A DNA stretch of 49,626 nucleotides, taken from positions 1 to 49,626 of the forward strand of contig JBEKJO010000026.1 in the NCBI GenBank assembly GCA_050011195.1, read 5' to 3'. The position numbers were made by a program, and so were the translations under genes. The stretch comes from PALSA-1440 sp050011195. Lineage in GTDB: Bacteria; Verrucomicrobiota; Verrucomicrobiia; Limisphaerales; UBA8199. The notes below the pieces were generated by a model. It saw only the letters and a list, made by a program, of their open reading frames with translations. It was not told where the DNA came from and did no database searches. Of this stretch, positions 1 through 8,632 are shown piece by piece. How positions within the stretch are numbered: the stretch's first letter is position 1; the number at the start of each line of letters is the position of its first letter.

Positions 1-39
1 TCTGGCGGAGAGGGGAATCGGAGGACTTCGGATGCGTCA

Positions 40-69
40 TGGTATGTATGTAATATAACATACCTACCA
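40..69. promoter_or_regulatory. 30-bp near-perfect palindrome, candidate operator
   Basis: The arms TGGTATGTATGT and ACATACCTACCA (11 of 12 pairs) flank the spacer AATATA. The site lies about 100 bp before the secreted glycosidase gene, in an AT-rich stretch of otherwise GC-rich DNA, which fits a dimeric regulator's operator. The assignment rests on symmetry and position only; the regulator is unknown. Confidence 0.4.
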
Positions 70-167
70 CAGCAAGCAAAAAATGTCTTGGCCCCTTTTC
101 CCGCCGTTACTGAGGGATTACCAGGATTTCGTAGTGCTGTTTGCATTGACGCGCCAGCCGTGTTAAT

Positions 168-3100
168 ATGATTGCTCTGCATCCATTTTTGGATGTAATA
201 CTTGTGAAAAAAACCACGCAAAACATCATCAACAACGTCTGCGCTGTTTGGGCTGCCATGGTGCTTTTCTTTTGCGCCGCGAACACCGCCATGGGGACTG
301 CGGTCCCGGCAACAGTCAGCTTCTCGTTGACCAACGCGGGACTGGTTCTGAACCCCGCGTTCTGCGGTCTTAGCTACGACAAGTCAGAATTGACAGGCAA
401 TTTGTTTGTCACCAACGACATCTCAATGATTCAGATGTTCAGCCAAATAGCTCCAGCCGTCTTGCGAGTTGGCGCGGACAGTGTTGACACGACGTGCTGG
501 GGCGGTCTGTCGAACACCACGCCAATTACGCCCAGTCAAGTAGATGCCTTCGCCGCTTTTGTCAATGTCTTGCCGACCAACTGGACCGTGATCTATGGCA
601 TCAATATGTCCGTGAACACCCCCACGAATTGCGCCGCCGAAGCAGCCTATGCTGCCAATGCGCTGGGACCCAGACTGCTCGGCTTCGAGATTGGCAATGA
701 AGTCGATGAGTATGTCAACAATGGCATTCGCGCCAACACATATACTTATGCCCAATTCCGCTCGCAATGGCAGGCGCTGGCTGCCGCGATCACCAATACG
801 GTTCCCGGCTGGGCCGTCACCAACGGGGGCAACGGTTGGACGCTCACTGGTCCGGTGTCCGCCTACAACACTGCGGGGTACACGGTTCCATTTGCCAGCG
901 ACGAGGCCGGGGTCATTTCGATGGTGACGCAACATTATTATCGCGGGGATGGTGAATTACCAAGCGCAACCATGGCTCTTCTCCTGCAACCAGACACGAG
1001 CCTGCCTGGGATTGTGAACACGATAGCCACCGCTGCCACTGCGGCTGGCCTGCCCTTGGGATATCGCACGGACGAATGCAACTCCTATTACGGTGGCGGG
1101 TCTGCCAATGTGAGCGATACTTACGGAACGGCCCTGTGGACACTGGACTTCATGTTCACCTCTGCGATCAACGGCTGCCAGGGGGTCAATTTCCATGGCG
1201 GCGGTAATACGGCCATATACACCCCTATCCTCGATAGCGGCACAAACGTCATCGAGGCCCGCCCCGTGTTTTATGGGCTCAAGATGTTCTCGCTTCTGCC
1301 CCAAGGCCGCGTCCTGCCCGCCGTCGTCTCCCTGGGATCGAATATTAATTTCACGGCCTATGGCGTGCGTGAGTCCAGCGGCGCGACCTGCGCGATATTG
1401 AACAATAAGGAAACAAATGATTCTGTCCAAGTGTCCATCAACTTGGGGTCGATAGTCACCGCCGCACAAATGACCGAGTTGACCGGGACGAATCTCGCCA
1501 GCACCAATGGCTGCACGGTCGGTGGTGCCACCATCAACCCGGATGGTTCCTGGGCCGGCGGAATCCAGTCAGTGCTCTCCGCAACCAACGGTCAACTGAC
1601 CATCACGGTCCCACCGATGAGCGCAGTGCTGTTGAACCCGGTGGCCGCCACGGTTTATTGGACCGGCACCAGCTCGACCAATTGGACCGACAGCGGCAAC
1701 TGGCTGTCAAACACGGTTCCCTCTTCGGCCAGCGACGTGGTTTTCTCGTTTCCTAGCATTGGGAATTTCAGTACCACTTTAGGCCAGAACACCACCGTGA
1801 ATGCCTTGTCCATGCAAGAGACCGGTCCGATTAGCATTTCCGGCAATTCTCTTACCATCAATTCCGGGGGTATCGACATGTTGTCGGCCTATTACAATGC
1901 AACCATCAATTCGGCGTTAGTGCTGGGAGCATCCCAGAACTGGGCCATCGCATCAAATCGTATGCTCACCGTCAGCGGCCCGATGAGCGGAGCAGGCAAC
2001 TTGACCCTGTGGCAGGGCACGGTGATCTTGACGGGCACGAACAGTTGCACCGGCACCACGACCATCAGCAACGGAACGCTGGAGGTGAATGGCAGCATGT
2101 CAAATCCCATCGCAGTGACAGGCGGGACCTTAACCGGCACGGGGGTGTTGACCGGCCCCGTTTCCGTAGGCACGGCAGGCACCATTTCGCCGGGTACCGG
2201 TTTCGCGGAGCTTATCGTCAGCAACACGTTGGCCGTGCAATCGGGCGGTTCAATCACCATGGACGTCAGCGCCTCGACGGGAGCATCGGATGAAATCGCA
2301 GGCATTTCGCACCTCACTTACGGCGGAACGTTGGTCCTCAACAATCAAGCCGGATCATTTTCCGCGACGAATACCTTCAAGTTGTTCGATGCCTCAAACT
2401 ACTCTGGTGCCTTCAGTTCGATTTCGCCGGCGATCCCGGGCACGGGCCTGGATTGGAACACGGACACCCTTGCGACAGACGGAACCTTGCGCATTGTCAA
2501 TGTGGTGATACCCACAACCACCAACGTGGTGGAAAGCCGTTTTGGCAACAGCACATCCGGCAGCGACAATCCTGCTTTTTCCTTTAGCGGCTTCTCCAGC
2601 ACCATTTCCGCCACCAAAAGCAGCGCCCCCGGATGCTCCTCGCCCGGCAGCAGCCGTTTCTCCAATACCGCCAGCACCTCAACCTCGTTTTCCGTGACGC
2701 CAAGCTTGCTGGAAGGCACGACCTATTCCGTCTCGGTAAGTTGGGGTTACAACTCTAGCCCGTATGAGGAAACTCCTTCCATCGTGGTCAGGCCCACGGC
2801 CACTGGCGTGTCAAGCAGCACATTTCCCTCCACCACCACCGTGTTTAGCAGTGGTTCCGGGGACGCCATAAACAATACCTGGGAGACCGTCGGAAACATT
2901 ACTCCAAGCGTGAACAACCCGGTGATCACCTTCACCTATGTCAGCGGGCTGAGTTCCGGTCGATGGTATGCGGACGCGGTCCGGTTCATCTCGCAACCGC
3001 CCAACCCAGGTGCGATGACAGTCAGCCAGATCGGTGGAGATATTATATTGGACTGGCAGGGCAACTTCATCCTTCAAAGCGCCACCAATGTTTCAGGCCC

Positions 3101-3188
3101 TTACGCCGATGTATTGGGTCCCGTCGTAACCGGTCCCTACACGAACACGATGGGCTCAACCCAGCAGTTCTTCCGCCTCCGACAGTGA
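168..3188 (+). CDS. Secreted GH79-like glycosidase with autotransporter-type beta-strand repeats
   Basis: This is a 1006-aa exported protein. A signal peptide is clear at residues 13-43; it fits best if translation begins at the GTG at 204, which has a weak GGA upstream, rather than the ATG at 168. Residues about 45-380 look like a (beta/alpha)8 glycosidase of the GH79/heparanase type. GNE at 176-178 supplies the likely acid/base Glu178 and DE at 302-303 the likely nucleophile Glu303; their spacing of 125 is close to that of heparanase. A beta-sandwich follows to about 495. Next come autotransporter-associated beta-strand repeats (about 500-690) and a golvesin/Xly-like beta domain (about 815-955). 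The last 60 residues resemble the short C-terminal modules ending in FFRLR that are common in Verrucomicrobia exported proteins. It probably cleaves a uronic-acid polysaccharide outside the cytoplasm. The substrate is not determinable here. Confidence 0.75.
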   Translation: MIALHPFLDVILVKKTTQNIINNVCAVWAAMVLFFCAANTAMGTAVPATVSFSLTNAGLVLNPAFCGLSYDKSELTGNLFVTNDISMIQMFSQIAPAVLRVGADSVDTTCWGGLSNTTPITPSQVDAFAAFVNVLPTNWTVIYGINMSVNTPTNCAAEAAYAANALGPRLLGFEIGNEVDEYVNNGIRANTYTYAQFRSQWQALAAAITNTVPGWAVTNGGNGWTLTGPVSAYNTAGYTVPFASDEAGVISMVTQHYYRGDGELPSATMALLLQPDTSLPGIVNTIATAATAAGLPLGYRTDECNSYYGGGSANVSDTYGTALWTLDFMFTSAINGCQGVNFHGGGNTAIYTPILDSGTNVIEARPVFYGLKMFSLLPQGRVLPAVVSLGSNINFTAYGVRESSGATCAILNNKETNDSVQVSINLGSIVTAAQMTELTGTNLASTNGCTVGGATINPDGSWAGGIQSVLSATNGQLTITVPPMSAVLLNPVAATVYWTGTSSTNWTDSGNWLSNTVPSSASDVVFSFPSIGNFSTTLGQNTTVNALSMQETGPISISGNSLTINSGGIDMLSAYYNATINSALVLGASQNWAIASNRMLTVSGPMSGAGNLTLWQGTVILTGTNSCTGTTTISNGTLEVNGSMSNPIAVTGGTLTGTGVLTGPVSVGTAGTISPGTGFAELIVSNTLAVQSGGSITMDVSASTGASDEIAGISHLTYGGTLVLNNQAGSFSATNTFKLFDASNYSGAFSSISPAIPGTGLDWNTDTLATDGTLRIVNVVIPTTTNVVESRFGNSTSGSDNPAFSFSGFSSTISATKSSAPGCSSPGSSRFSNTASTSTSFSVTPSLLEGTTYSVSVSWGYNSSPYEETPSIVVRPTATGVSSSTFPSTTTVFSSGSGDAINNTWETVGNITPSVNNPVITFTYVSGLSSGRWYADAVRFISQPPNPGAMTVSQIGGDIILDWQGNFILQSATNVSGPYADVLGPVVTGPYTNTMGSTQQFFRLRQ

Positions 3189-3662
3189 TGTTCCTTGGCG
3201 ATGTGGCGAGTTCGGCCGCTGTTGACGCTGTTGACGCCCTCATCTCGGCATTGAACTACCTTTCTCATTTCAGGGTTTGGGGGGCAATCGAGTCAATCGG
3301 CTCAGACCAGCGGCTTGTGTCGCGCGCGGGCGTTTTCTTGGATTCTGCCGCCTTGACCAAGAGCTGATGGAGTTGGCCCATCATCTTGCCGAGAGGTAGC
3401 GTGGGATCGAGATCCCTGGCGGGTAGAAACTCGGCTGTGGGTCGACAAAATCACATAGGCGCTTCTTTGCCGCGCCTCGACGCAGCGACCGGATTCTACC
3501 TTGTTTGTCAGCATTCTGACTTGGCACCGAGTTTGGGCGCCAGCCTATGGATGTCGCGCTCCATCGGCGGGGCCGGAGCCTGTCGAGAACAGCGATCATC
3601 GCCAGCCGCCCTCCAGGCCCTCACCCTGCAATGCACTGCAGTGTTATCGGATGGGCACTTCT
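3189..3662. other. Gene-poor stretch with remnant coding traces
   Basis: No complete gene is convincing here. On the minus strand 3429-3265 an open frame reads LPLGKMMGQLHQLLVKAAES and ends in a stop at 3265. It has a helix-like composition and could be the tail of a lost gene, but I do not recognise the family. The rest looks like decayed DNA next to the deleted transposase. Confidence 0.35.
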
Positions 3663-4555
3663 TCACGCCGCTTCCTGCCACTCGTAGCGGTGCTGCAAAC
3701 CTCCCACCCGCGGAAGGGCTACCACGCGAGCACAGGGCGAAAGCTGCGGCGTGACTACCCGGGGCTCTGGTGCATCTTTGTCCAGGCCCAAATGACCGCG
3801 ATCCTCGTGATAATAGGTGACGAATTGACTCACCACTCGGTGAAGCTGCGTTGGGTTGAAGACGATGATTTTGTCCAACAACTCTCGGCGCAAGGTTCCC
3901 CCGAACCGCTCCACATAGGGATTCTGCCACGGAGACCGCGGAGCCGTCCGCACCGCCTTCACGCCCATGCGCTGGAGAGCCGAGGGCACTCCGTGACCAT
4001 ACTTGCCATCCCGATCCAGAATGGCGTAGCGCGGCGCTGTGTCCAACGGAAAGGCTTCGCGCAGTTGTTGCACGACCCACGGCGCCTCCGGATGGTCGGT
4101 TACCGCGAACTGCAAAATTCGCCGTCGTTCGTGGTGCAGGACCACGAACACCCACAAGATACGAAAGGTCACCGTCGGCACGGTAAAGAAGTCCATCCCC
4201 AACCATTCTCCCGTGCCATGCGTCGGATGAGTTCTTGAACCTCCCGTGGAATCCGGGGACGACCGGCTCGCTTGCTCCTGGAAATCCAGCGCCAGAACAA
4301 CCGGAAGCCCTGACGTTGCCAATCAACCACGGTGTCCGGCTGGACAAGGATCAAGGCGTTGGCCCAGTCGCGCCAGACCTGGCGGAGCAACACCCAGAAG
4401 GCCCGGTCTGCGGGCCGGAGCGCGGGTCGTGCGCGCTTCTGCTTGAAAACAGCCAGTTGCTGGCGCAGCGCGAGATTCTCAACCATTAACTCCAGCCGGG
4501 ACCGGAACAATAGTCTGGCAAAAGCAACCGTCACCGTCAAAGCGAGCCGAATCAT
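3663..4555 (-). pseudogene. Internally deleted DDE integrase-core transposase
   Basis: Two minus-strand frames belong to one transposase of the rve integrase-core type seen in IS481/IS3-like elements. The N-terminal half (4555 to about 4203) has the leading helix, VENLALRQQLAV and a segment ending RRMAREN. The C-terminal half (about 4200 to 3663) starts abruptly at GMDFFTVPT and keeps the catalytic acidic residues: Asp in MDFFT, Asp in ILDRDGKYG and Glu in YVERFGG. In intact relatives about 80 residues, including the helix-turn-helix and RYLRR region, separate these parts. Here they meet at about 4195-4205 with a frame change, so a deletion joined them. The copy cannot encode an active enzyme. 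No clear terminal inverted repeats are visible. Confidence 0.8.
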
Positions 4556-4715
4556 CCTGCGAGCATTGCCGACGCCCTCCTGAGGGACAAGTCAAACGCC
4601 TTCCTTGATGGGCCCCAAAAATTCACGGAATCAGTCACTACCAGATAATGTCGAGGGACAGGGGTACATTGCGGGTGCATGGGGTTTTGGCTCAAGCGGG
4701 CCAAAACGAAGAAAC

Positions 4716-4742
4716 CCATTGCAACTAGGCAAATTGCAATGG
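4716..4742 (-). terminator. Hairpin after the tRNA-Met fragment
   Basis: CCATTGCAA and TTGCAATGG form a perfect 9-bp stem with a 9-nt loop. It starts seven bases beyond the CCA end of the tRNA fragment on the minus strand and is followed by a T-rich run (GTTTCTTCGTTTT). This fits the intrinsic terminator of the original tRNA gene, although the T-tract is interrupted. Confidence 0.5.
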
Positions 4743-4748
4743 AAGAAT

Positions 4749-4800
4749 TGGTTGCGGGGGCTGGATTTGAACCAGCGACCTTCAGGTTATGAGCCTGACG
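4749..4800 (-). tRNA. 3' fragment of tRNA-Met(CAT), probable attachment site
   Basis: The minus strand carries an anticodon stem TCAGG/CCTGA around the loop CTCATAA (anticodon CAT), a short variable region, and a perfect T-arm GCTGG-TTCAAAT-CCAGC. It ends with the acceptor strand CCCCGCA, discriminator A and encoded CCA. The 5' half (acceptor strand TGCGGGG and D-arm) is absent; the upstream bases are unrelated. A fragment beginning in the anticodon stem is what remains at the distal end of an element integrated into a tRNA gene. It is not a functional tRNA. Confidence 0.85.
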
Positions 4801-4801
4801 A

Positions 4802-5058
4802 AATGTGAGTACGGAAAAGGGCATATAAGCCATTGAGAAATAACAGCTTAACACGAATCCCTGCCGCAAGATTGCTCGATCCTGTACCCGAATTGTACCC
4901 AAGTTTCTGCCGGGCTTACGATAACATGTTGCCAATGGCCCAGTGCGATCATCAAGGTTGTCAGTGTATCTCTTTAGACGCCAATAGGTTTCGGTGATTC
5001 CTCCTGTTACGTGGCCAATATATGAGAGCAGCAGCGGCCAACAATTGGTGCCGGTCAC
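4802..5058 (-). pseudogene. C-terminal remnant of a tyrosine recombinase (integrase)
   Basis: The minus-strand frame from the GTG at 5058 contains LLSYIGHVTGGITETYWRL. This has the GH-x8-Y spacing of the last catalytic box of phage-type tyrosine recombinases: the Gly-His pair, the Thr-Glu, and a putative nucleophilic Tyr. The frame runs on through the tRNA fragment as AHNLKVAGSNPAPAT, a read-through peptide typical of integrases that overlap a tRNA attachment site. The N-terminal part with the first Arg box is missing. Upstream the frame collides with the 3' end of the hybrid kinase gene at 5093, so the recombinase was truncated by rearrangement. Identification rests on motif spacing and position next to the tRNA fragment. 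Confidence 0.6.
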
Positions 5059-5092
5059 ATGGAGTTTCTGTTTAGCGAGGTCGCGCGCCGGG

Positions 5093-8000
5093 CTACTTTC
5101 CGTCCAGGCAGCGGCGCACGGTCTCCAGGAGCGCGCGGGTCGAACAGGGCTTCTGGAGGAAACCCGTCTTGCTGCGCTGCAAAAAACTGGTGTCCTTGCC
5201 GATCACATCCGCGCTGTAGCCGCTCATCAGGATGACCTTAAGGGTTGGCCTGCTGGCGCGCAATTGCTCGGCCAGGTCACGCCCCGTGACGCCCTCGGGC
5301 ATGACGATGTCGGTGAGCAGCAACGCAATTTCTTCCGCGCGGCTGCGCCAGAGGTCCCGCGCTTCCCCCGCAGTGGTCGCTTCGTATATCTTGTATCCGT
5401 GACTCTCCAGCACGCGCCGGGTGATCATGCGCACCGCGTGCTCATCTTCCACCAGCAGGATCGTTTCCGTGCCGGCGGGAAGGCCGGCTTCGGTCTGGGG
5501 CGTCGCCGCGGTTCTGACGGGCGGCGGGATCGCCGGGAGGAAAATCTTGAACGTGGCGCCGGCACCGGGCTGGCTGGAGACCTCAATCCAGCCCTGGTGC
5601 TGTTTGACAATGCCATAGACCGTGGCGAGGCCCAGTCCGGTGCCCTTGCCGGGTTCCTTGGTGGTGAAGAAAGGCTCGAAGATGCGGGGCAAGTGTTCCG
5701 GTGAGATGCCGGTGCCGGCGTCCTTCACCGTAAGACAGACGAACTGGCCGGCGTGCGCCTCGGGATGAGCCGGGGCGCGCGTCTCGTCAAAGGAGACGGG
5801 TTCGGTTGTGATGAGCAGTTGGCCGCCGTGGGGCATGGCGTCGCGGGCGTTGACGGCGAGATTGACGAGGACCTGCTCGATCATGCCGGTGTCGGCCTGG
5901 ACGAAGGGCAACTCGGCGCTGTAACGGCATTGCAGGTCGATGTGCTCGCCAATAATCCGCCGGAGCATCTTGGTCAGGTCCGCCAGCACGTCATTGAGGA
6001 CCAGGGGCCGGGATTGCATGACCTGCTTGCGGCTGAAGGCGAGCAACTGCCGGGTCAGGTTGGCGGCGCGTTCTGAGGCGGCGACGACCTGCTTGAGGCC
6101 TTCTTTGGTTTGGGCCGTGTGCCGGTCCGCCTCCATCAGGATCAATTCGGCATTCCCCCGGATCACCGCGAGCATGTTGTTGAAGTCGTGCGCCACCCCG
6201 CCGGCAAGCTGGCCGACGGCCTCCATCTTTTGCGACTGACGCAACTGTTGCTCAAGCTGCGTGCGCTCGGTGATGTCGCGGACGGTGGCTTGGAGCACCA
6301 CCTTTTTCCCCTGCTCCATCCGAGTCAGGAGCACGTCGGCGGGGAACTCCTGGCCACCGATCCGCCGGTGCGTCCACTCGAAGAAGTGGCAGCCTTCGCG
6401 CACGGCCGTCTCGATCATCTCCTTGGCTTTCTCGGCAGAAGCGCGCCCGTCCGGCTGGCGCTCGGGAGACAGTTCCCATGGCCCGTGAACAATGAATTCC
6501 TCCTCGTTCTTCACCCCGAACATCTTCACGGTGGCCGGGTTTCCGGAGGTGAACCTCCAGGAAGGAGCCGCCAGCGTCATGATGGCGTCACGGGAGCCTT
6601 CGAAGAGGCCTCGGTATTGCTCCTCGCTTGCCCGCACCGTCGCCTCCGCTTGGGCTTGTTGGATGACTTCAGCCAGGGTGCTGCTCAGTCCATCCAGCAG
6701 GGCGTCTTCAGCCGGCAGGATGGGGTGCTTGGCAAAGAGGGCGAGCACCCCCAGCGTCTCGGCGCCGGGAATTCGAAGCTGATAGCCCGCGAAGGAAACC
6801 AGTCCCAGCTCGCGCGCCCATTGGTGGTTGTGAATGAGGGGATCGTTCGTCACGTCGTTGGTCAGGAACTTGTGGTCTTCGCCCGACGCGACGCGTCCGA
6901 TCTTGTAGGCGCCGAACGGGACGCGGCGGTGGGCCTGGCCGTCCAGGTGGGTGTAGCGGCCGGAACTCGCCAGCAAATGCAGACACCGGTCGCGGTCACG
7001 GCAGACATGCGGCCCTTCCTTGGCTTCGGCATGGACACAGCCGCGTTTACACAAGTCGCCGGGCCGAATCAGCCAGACGCGACAGAAATCGGCTCCGAAG
7101 AGCCGGACAATGCTGTCGGTGACGTGCCTGAGTTTGTCCTCCAGCGGGGCCGGCGCGAGGAGCGACTGATGGAGCAGGTTGACGCTCTGCCGCCACCGGA
7201 GGATTCTTTCGCGTTCCTCCTCCGCGCGCTTGCGCTCGGTGATGTCCAGGTTGAGGCCCGCGATGCGCACGGCTCGGCCGGACGGGTCGCGCTCCACCCG
7301 GCCCATCCCCACCATCCATCGCACTCCTTTGACCGGGTGCAGAGCGCGGAATTCCTGCTCCCAGGAATCATCGGGTCCGGGTTCGAGCAGCGCCCTGATG
7401 CGTGCCTGCAGCCGCTGGCGGTCCTCGGGATGCACGCGCGTCATCCATGCTTCGTGGGAGGCCGGCTCCCCCGGCTCGAACCCATACTGGGCTTGATAAC
7501 GCTTATCCCACGTCGAGACGTTGCTGGCCACGTCCCACGACCACGTGCCGGCATTGGCCGCCTCCAGCGCCACCTGCAGCCGCCCTTCGCTCTTGCGCAG
7601 CTTCTCCTCGGTCCGCTTGCGCTCGGTGATGTCCGAGAAGGCGACCAAGATGAATTTCCTCCCGGCCAGCGTCACCAATGCCGGACTGAGATCGGTGAAG
7701 AACAGGGTTCCGTCTTTTCGCCGGAATCGGATATCGTTGCGCGCGCCCGGTTTGCCCTGTGCGATTCTCCCAATCTGTTCGGAAATCAAAGGCAAGTCCT
7801 CCGCCGGGTGGAGGTCACTGATATCCAGGCGAGCGAAGTCCTCTTCCGTATAACCCAGCATCTTCGAGCACATGGTGTTGCACGTTTCGAATTTCCTGGT
7901 CTCCAAATCCGCAAGGAACATTCCCCCGCTCACGCTGTCGAAGATGGTTCTGAACCGGCTTTCGGATTCTCGCAGCGCCGCCTCGGCTCGTTTGCGCTCG

Positions 8001-8632
8001 GTAATGTCCAGCACCACAGCGAGACATTCCTGTCCATCGCCGGAGCGGGTGCCCTCGATCCGCACGAAGAGGGGGTGAGGCCCTGCTTGCGACAGCGTCA
8101 CTTCACAGCACTCCTTGGTCTGGCTCGCAAAGACTCTCTCCAGGAAATCGCTGAAGGCGCGACGGTCGCCCTCGGCCACGAACAGCCCGAAGCGCCGGTT
8201 CAGCAGCCGGGAGCGCTCGACGCCGAGCAGCCGCGCCCCGTTCAAGTTCAACTGCCGCATCGCCCCCTCGCGGTCGAGGGTCAGGTAGCCCGTCGGGGCG
8301 AAGTCGTAAAGGTTGACGTATCGGGCCATGAGCGCCCCCGCCTGGGCGCGCGCCTGCCGGAGTTCCTCGTTTTGCATCTCCAGTTCGATCTGATGCACTT
8401 GCAGTTCGTGGACGAGCCGCTGTTCCGATTGCGGATTGCGGATTGCGGATTGCGGAGTTTGCTCGCGTGGGCTCAGCCGCTCTTCGGCGCGGCGGCGCAA
8501 CTCGGCGTCACAGCCGCCCGGCGAGACTATGGCCCGGAGGGCGTCTGCGGGCGCCGACATTCGCACCGAACCTTGAGCATCGAGCAGTAAGAGCCGTCTG
8601 GCGCGGCGTTCGGCTGGTTGGTGTGTGTTCAT
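5093..8632 (-). CDS. Hybrid sensor kinase: PAS-PAS-PAS-GAF-PAS-HisKA-HATPase-REC
   Basis: This 1179-aa cytoplasmic hybrid kinase has no membrane segment. I chose the ATG at 8632 because it overlaps the upstream stop as ATGA; the frame stays open to 8686. An N-terminal helix contains ELRRRAEERL and HELQVHQIELEMQNEELR, shared with two other proteins here. PAS domains lie at about 105-220, 225-345 and 350-475. A GAF domain (about 480-665) carries a cysteine/histidine cluster (C528, C532, H534, H542, C544, C550), and a fourth PAS lies at 670-795. The H-box GGVAHDFNN places the phosphorylated His at 815. ATPase motifs (DAGTGI, GKGTGLGL) are intact, and a receiver with Asp108 of the REC context, residue 1108, closes the protein. 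Signals are probably redox or small ligands bound by PAS/GAF. It is last in its run, followed by the integrase scar. Confidence 0.9.
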   Translation of the reverse strand: MNTHQPAERRARRLLLLDAQGSVRMSAPADALRAIVSPGGCDAELRRRAEERLSPREQTPQSAIRNPQSEQRLVHELQVHQIELEMQNEELRQARAQAGALMARYVNLYDFAPTGYLTLDREGAMRQLNLNGARLLGVERSRLLNRRFGLFVAEGDRRAFSDFLERVFASQTKECCEVTLSQAGPHPLFVRIEGTRSGDGQECLAVVLDITERKRAEAALRESESRFRTIFDSVSGGMFLADLETRKFETCNTMCSKMLGYTEEDFARLDISDLHPAEDLPLISEQIGRIAQGKPGARNDIRFRRKDGTLFFTDLSPALVTLAGRKFILVAFSDITERKRTEEKLRKSEGRLQVALEAANAGTWSWDVASNVSTWDKRYQAQYGFEPGEPASHEAWMTRVHPEDRQRLQARIRALLEPGPDDSWEQEFRALHPVKGVRWMVGMGRVERDPSGRAVRIAGLNLDITERKRAEEERERILRWRQSVNLLHQSLLAPAPLEDKLRHVTDSIVRLFGADFCRVWLIRPGDLCKRGCVHAEAKEGPHVCRDRDRCLHLLASSGRYTHLDGQAHRRVPFGAYKIGRVASGEDHKFLTNDVTNDPLIHNHQWARELGLVSFAGYQLRIPGAETLGVLALFAKHPILPAEDALLDGLSSTLAEVIQQAQAEATVRASEEQYRGLFEGSRDAIMTLAAPSWRFTSGNPATVKMFGVKNEEEFIVHGPWELSPERQPDGRASAEKAKEMIETAVREGCHFFEWTHRRIGGQEFPADVLLTRMEQGKKVVLQATVRDITERTQLEQQLRQSQKMEAVGQLAGGVAHDFNNMLAVIRGNAELILMEADRHTAQTKEGLKQVVAASERAANLTRQLLAFSRKQVMQSRPLVLNDVLADLTKMLRRIIGEHIDLQCRYSAELPFVQADTGMIEQVLVNLAVNARDAMPHGGQLLITTEPVSFDETRAPAHPEAHAGQFVCLTVKDAGTGISPEHLPRIFEPFFTTKEPGKGTGLGLATVYGIVKQHQGWIEVSSQPGAGATFKIFLPAIPPPVRTAATPQTEAGLPAGTETILLVEDEHAVRMITRRVLESHGYKIYEATTAGEARDLWRSRAEEIALLLTDIVMPEGVTGRDLAEQLRASRPTLKVILMSGYSADVIGKDTSFLQRSKTGFLQKPCSTRALLETVRRCLDGK

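Noticed and set aside
3265..3429. Possible small gene on the minus strand (KMMGQLHQLLVKAAESKK)
   Set aside because: It has no start codon supported by a ribosome site and no family I can name; kept only as a trace within the intergenic entry.
6110..8590. Long plus-strand open frame (about 826 codons) opposite the large hybrid kinase
   Set aside because: It is the antisense of a well-supported kinase in GC-rich DNA; it shows no family motifs and repeats ALGDV, the complement of the DITER linkers.
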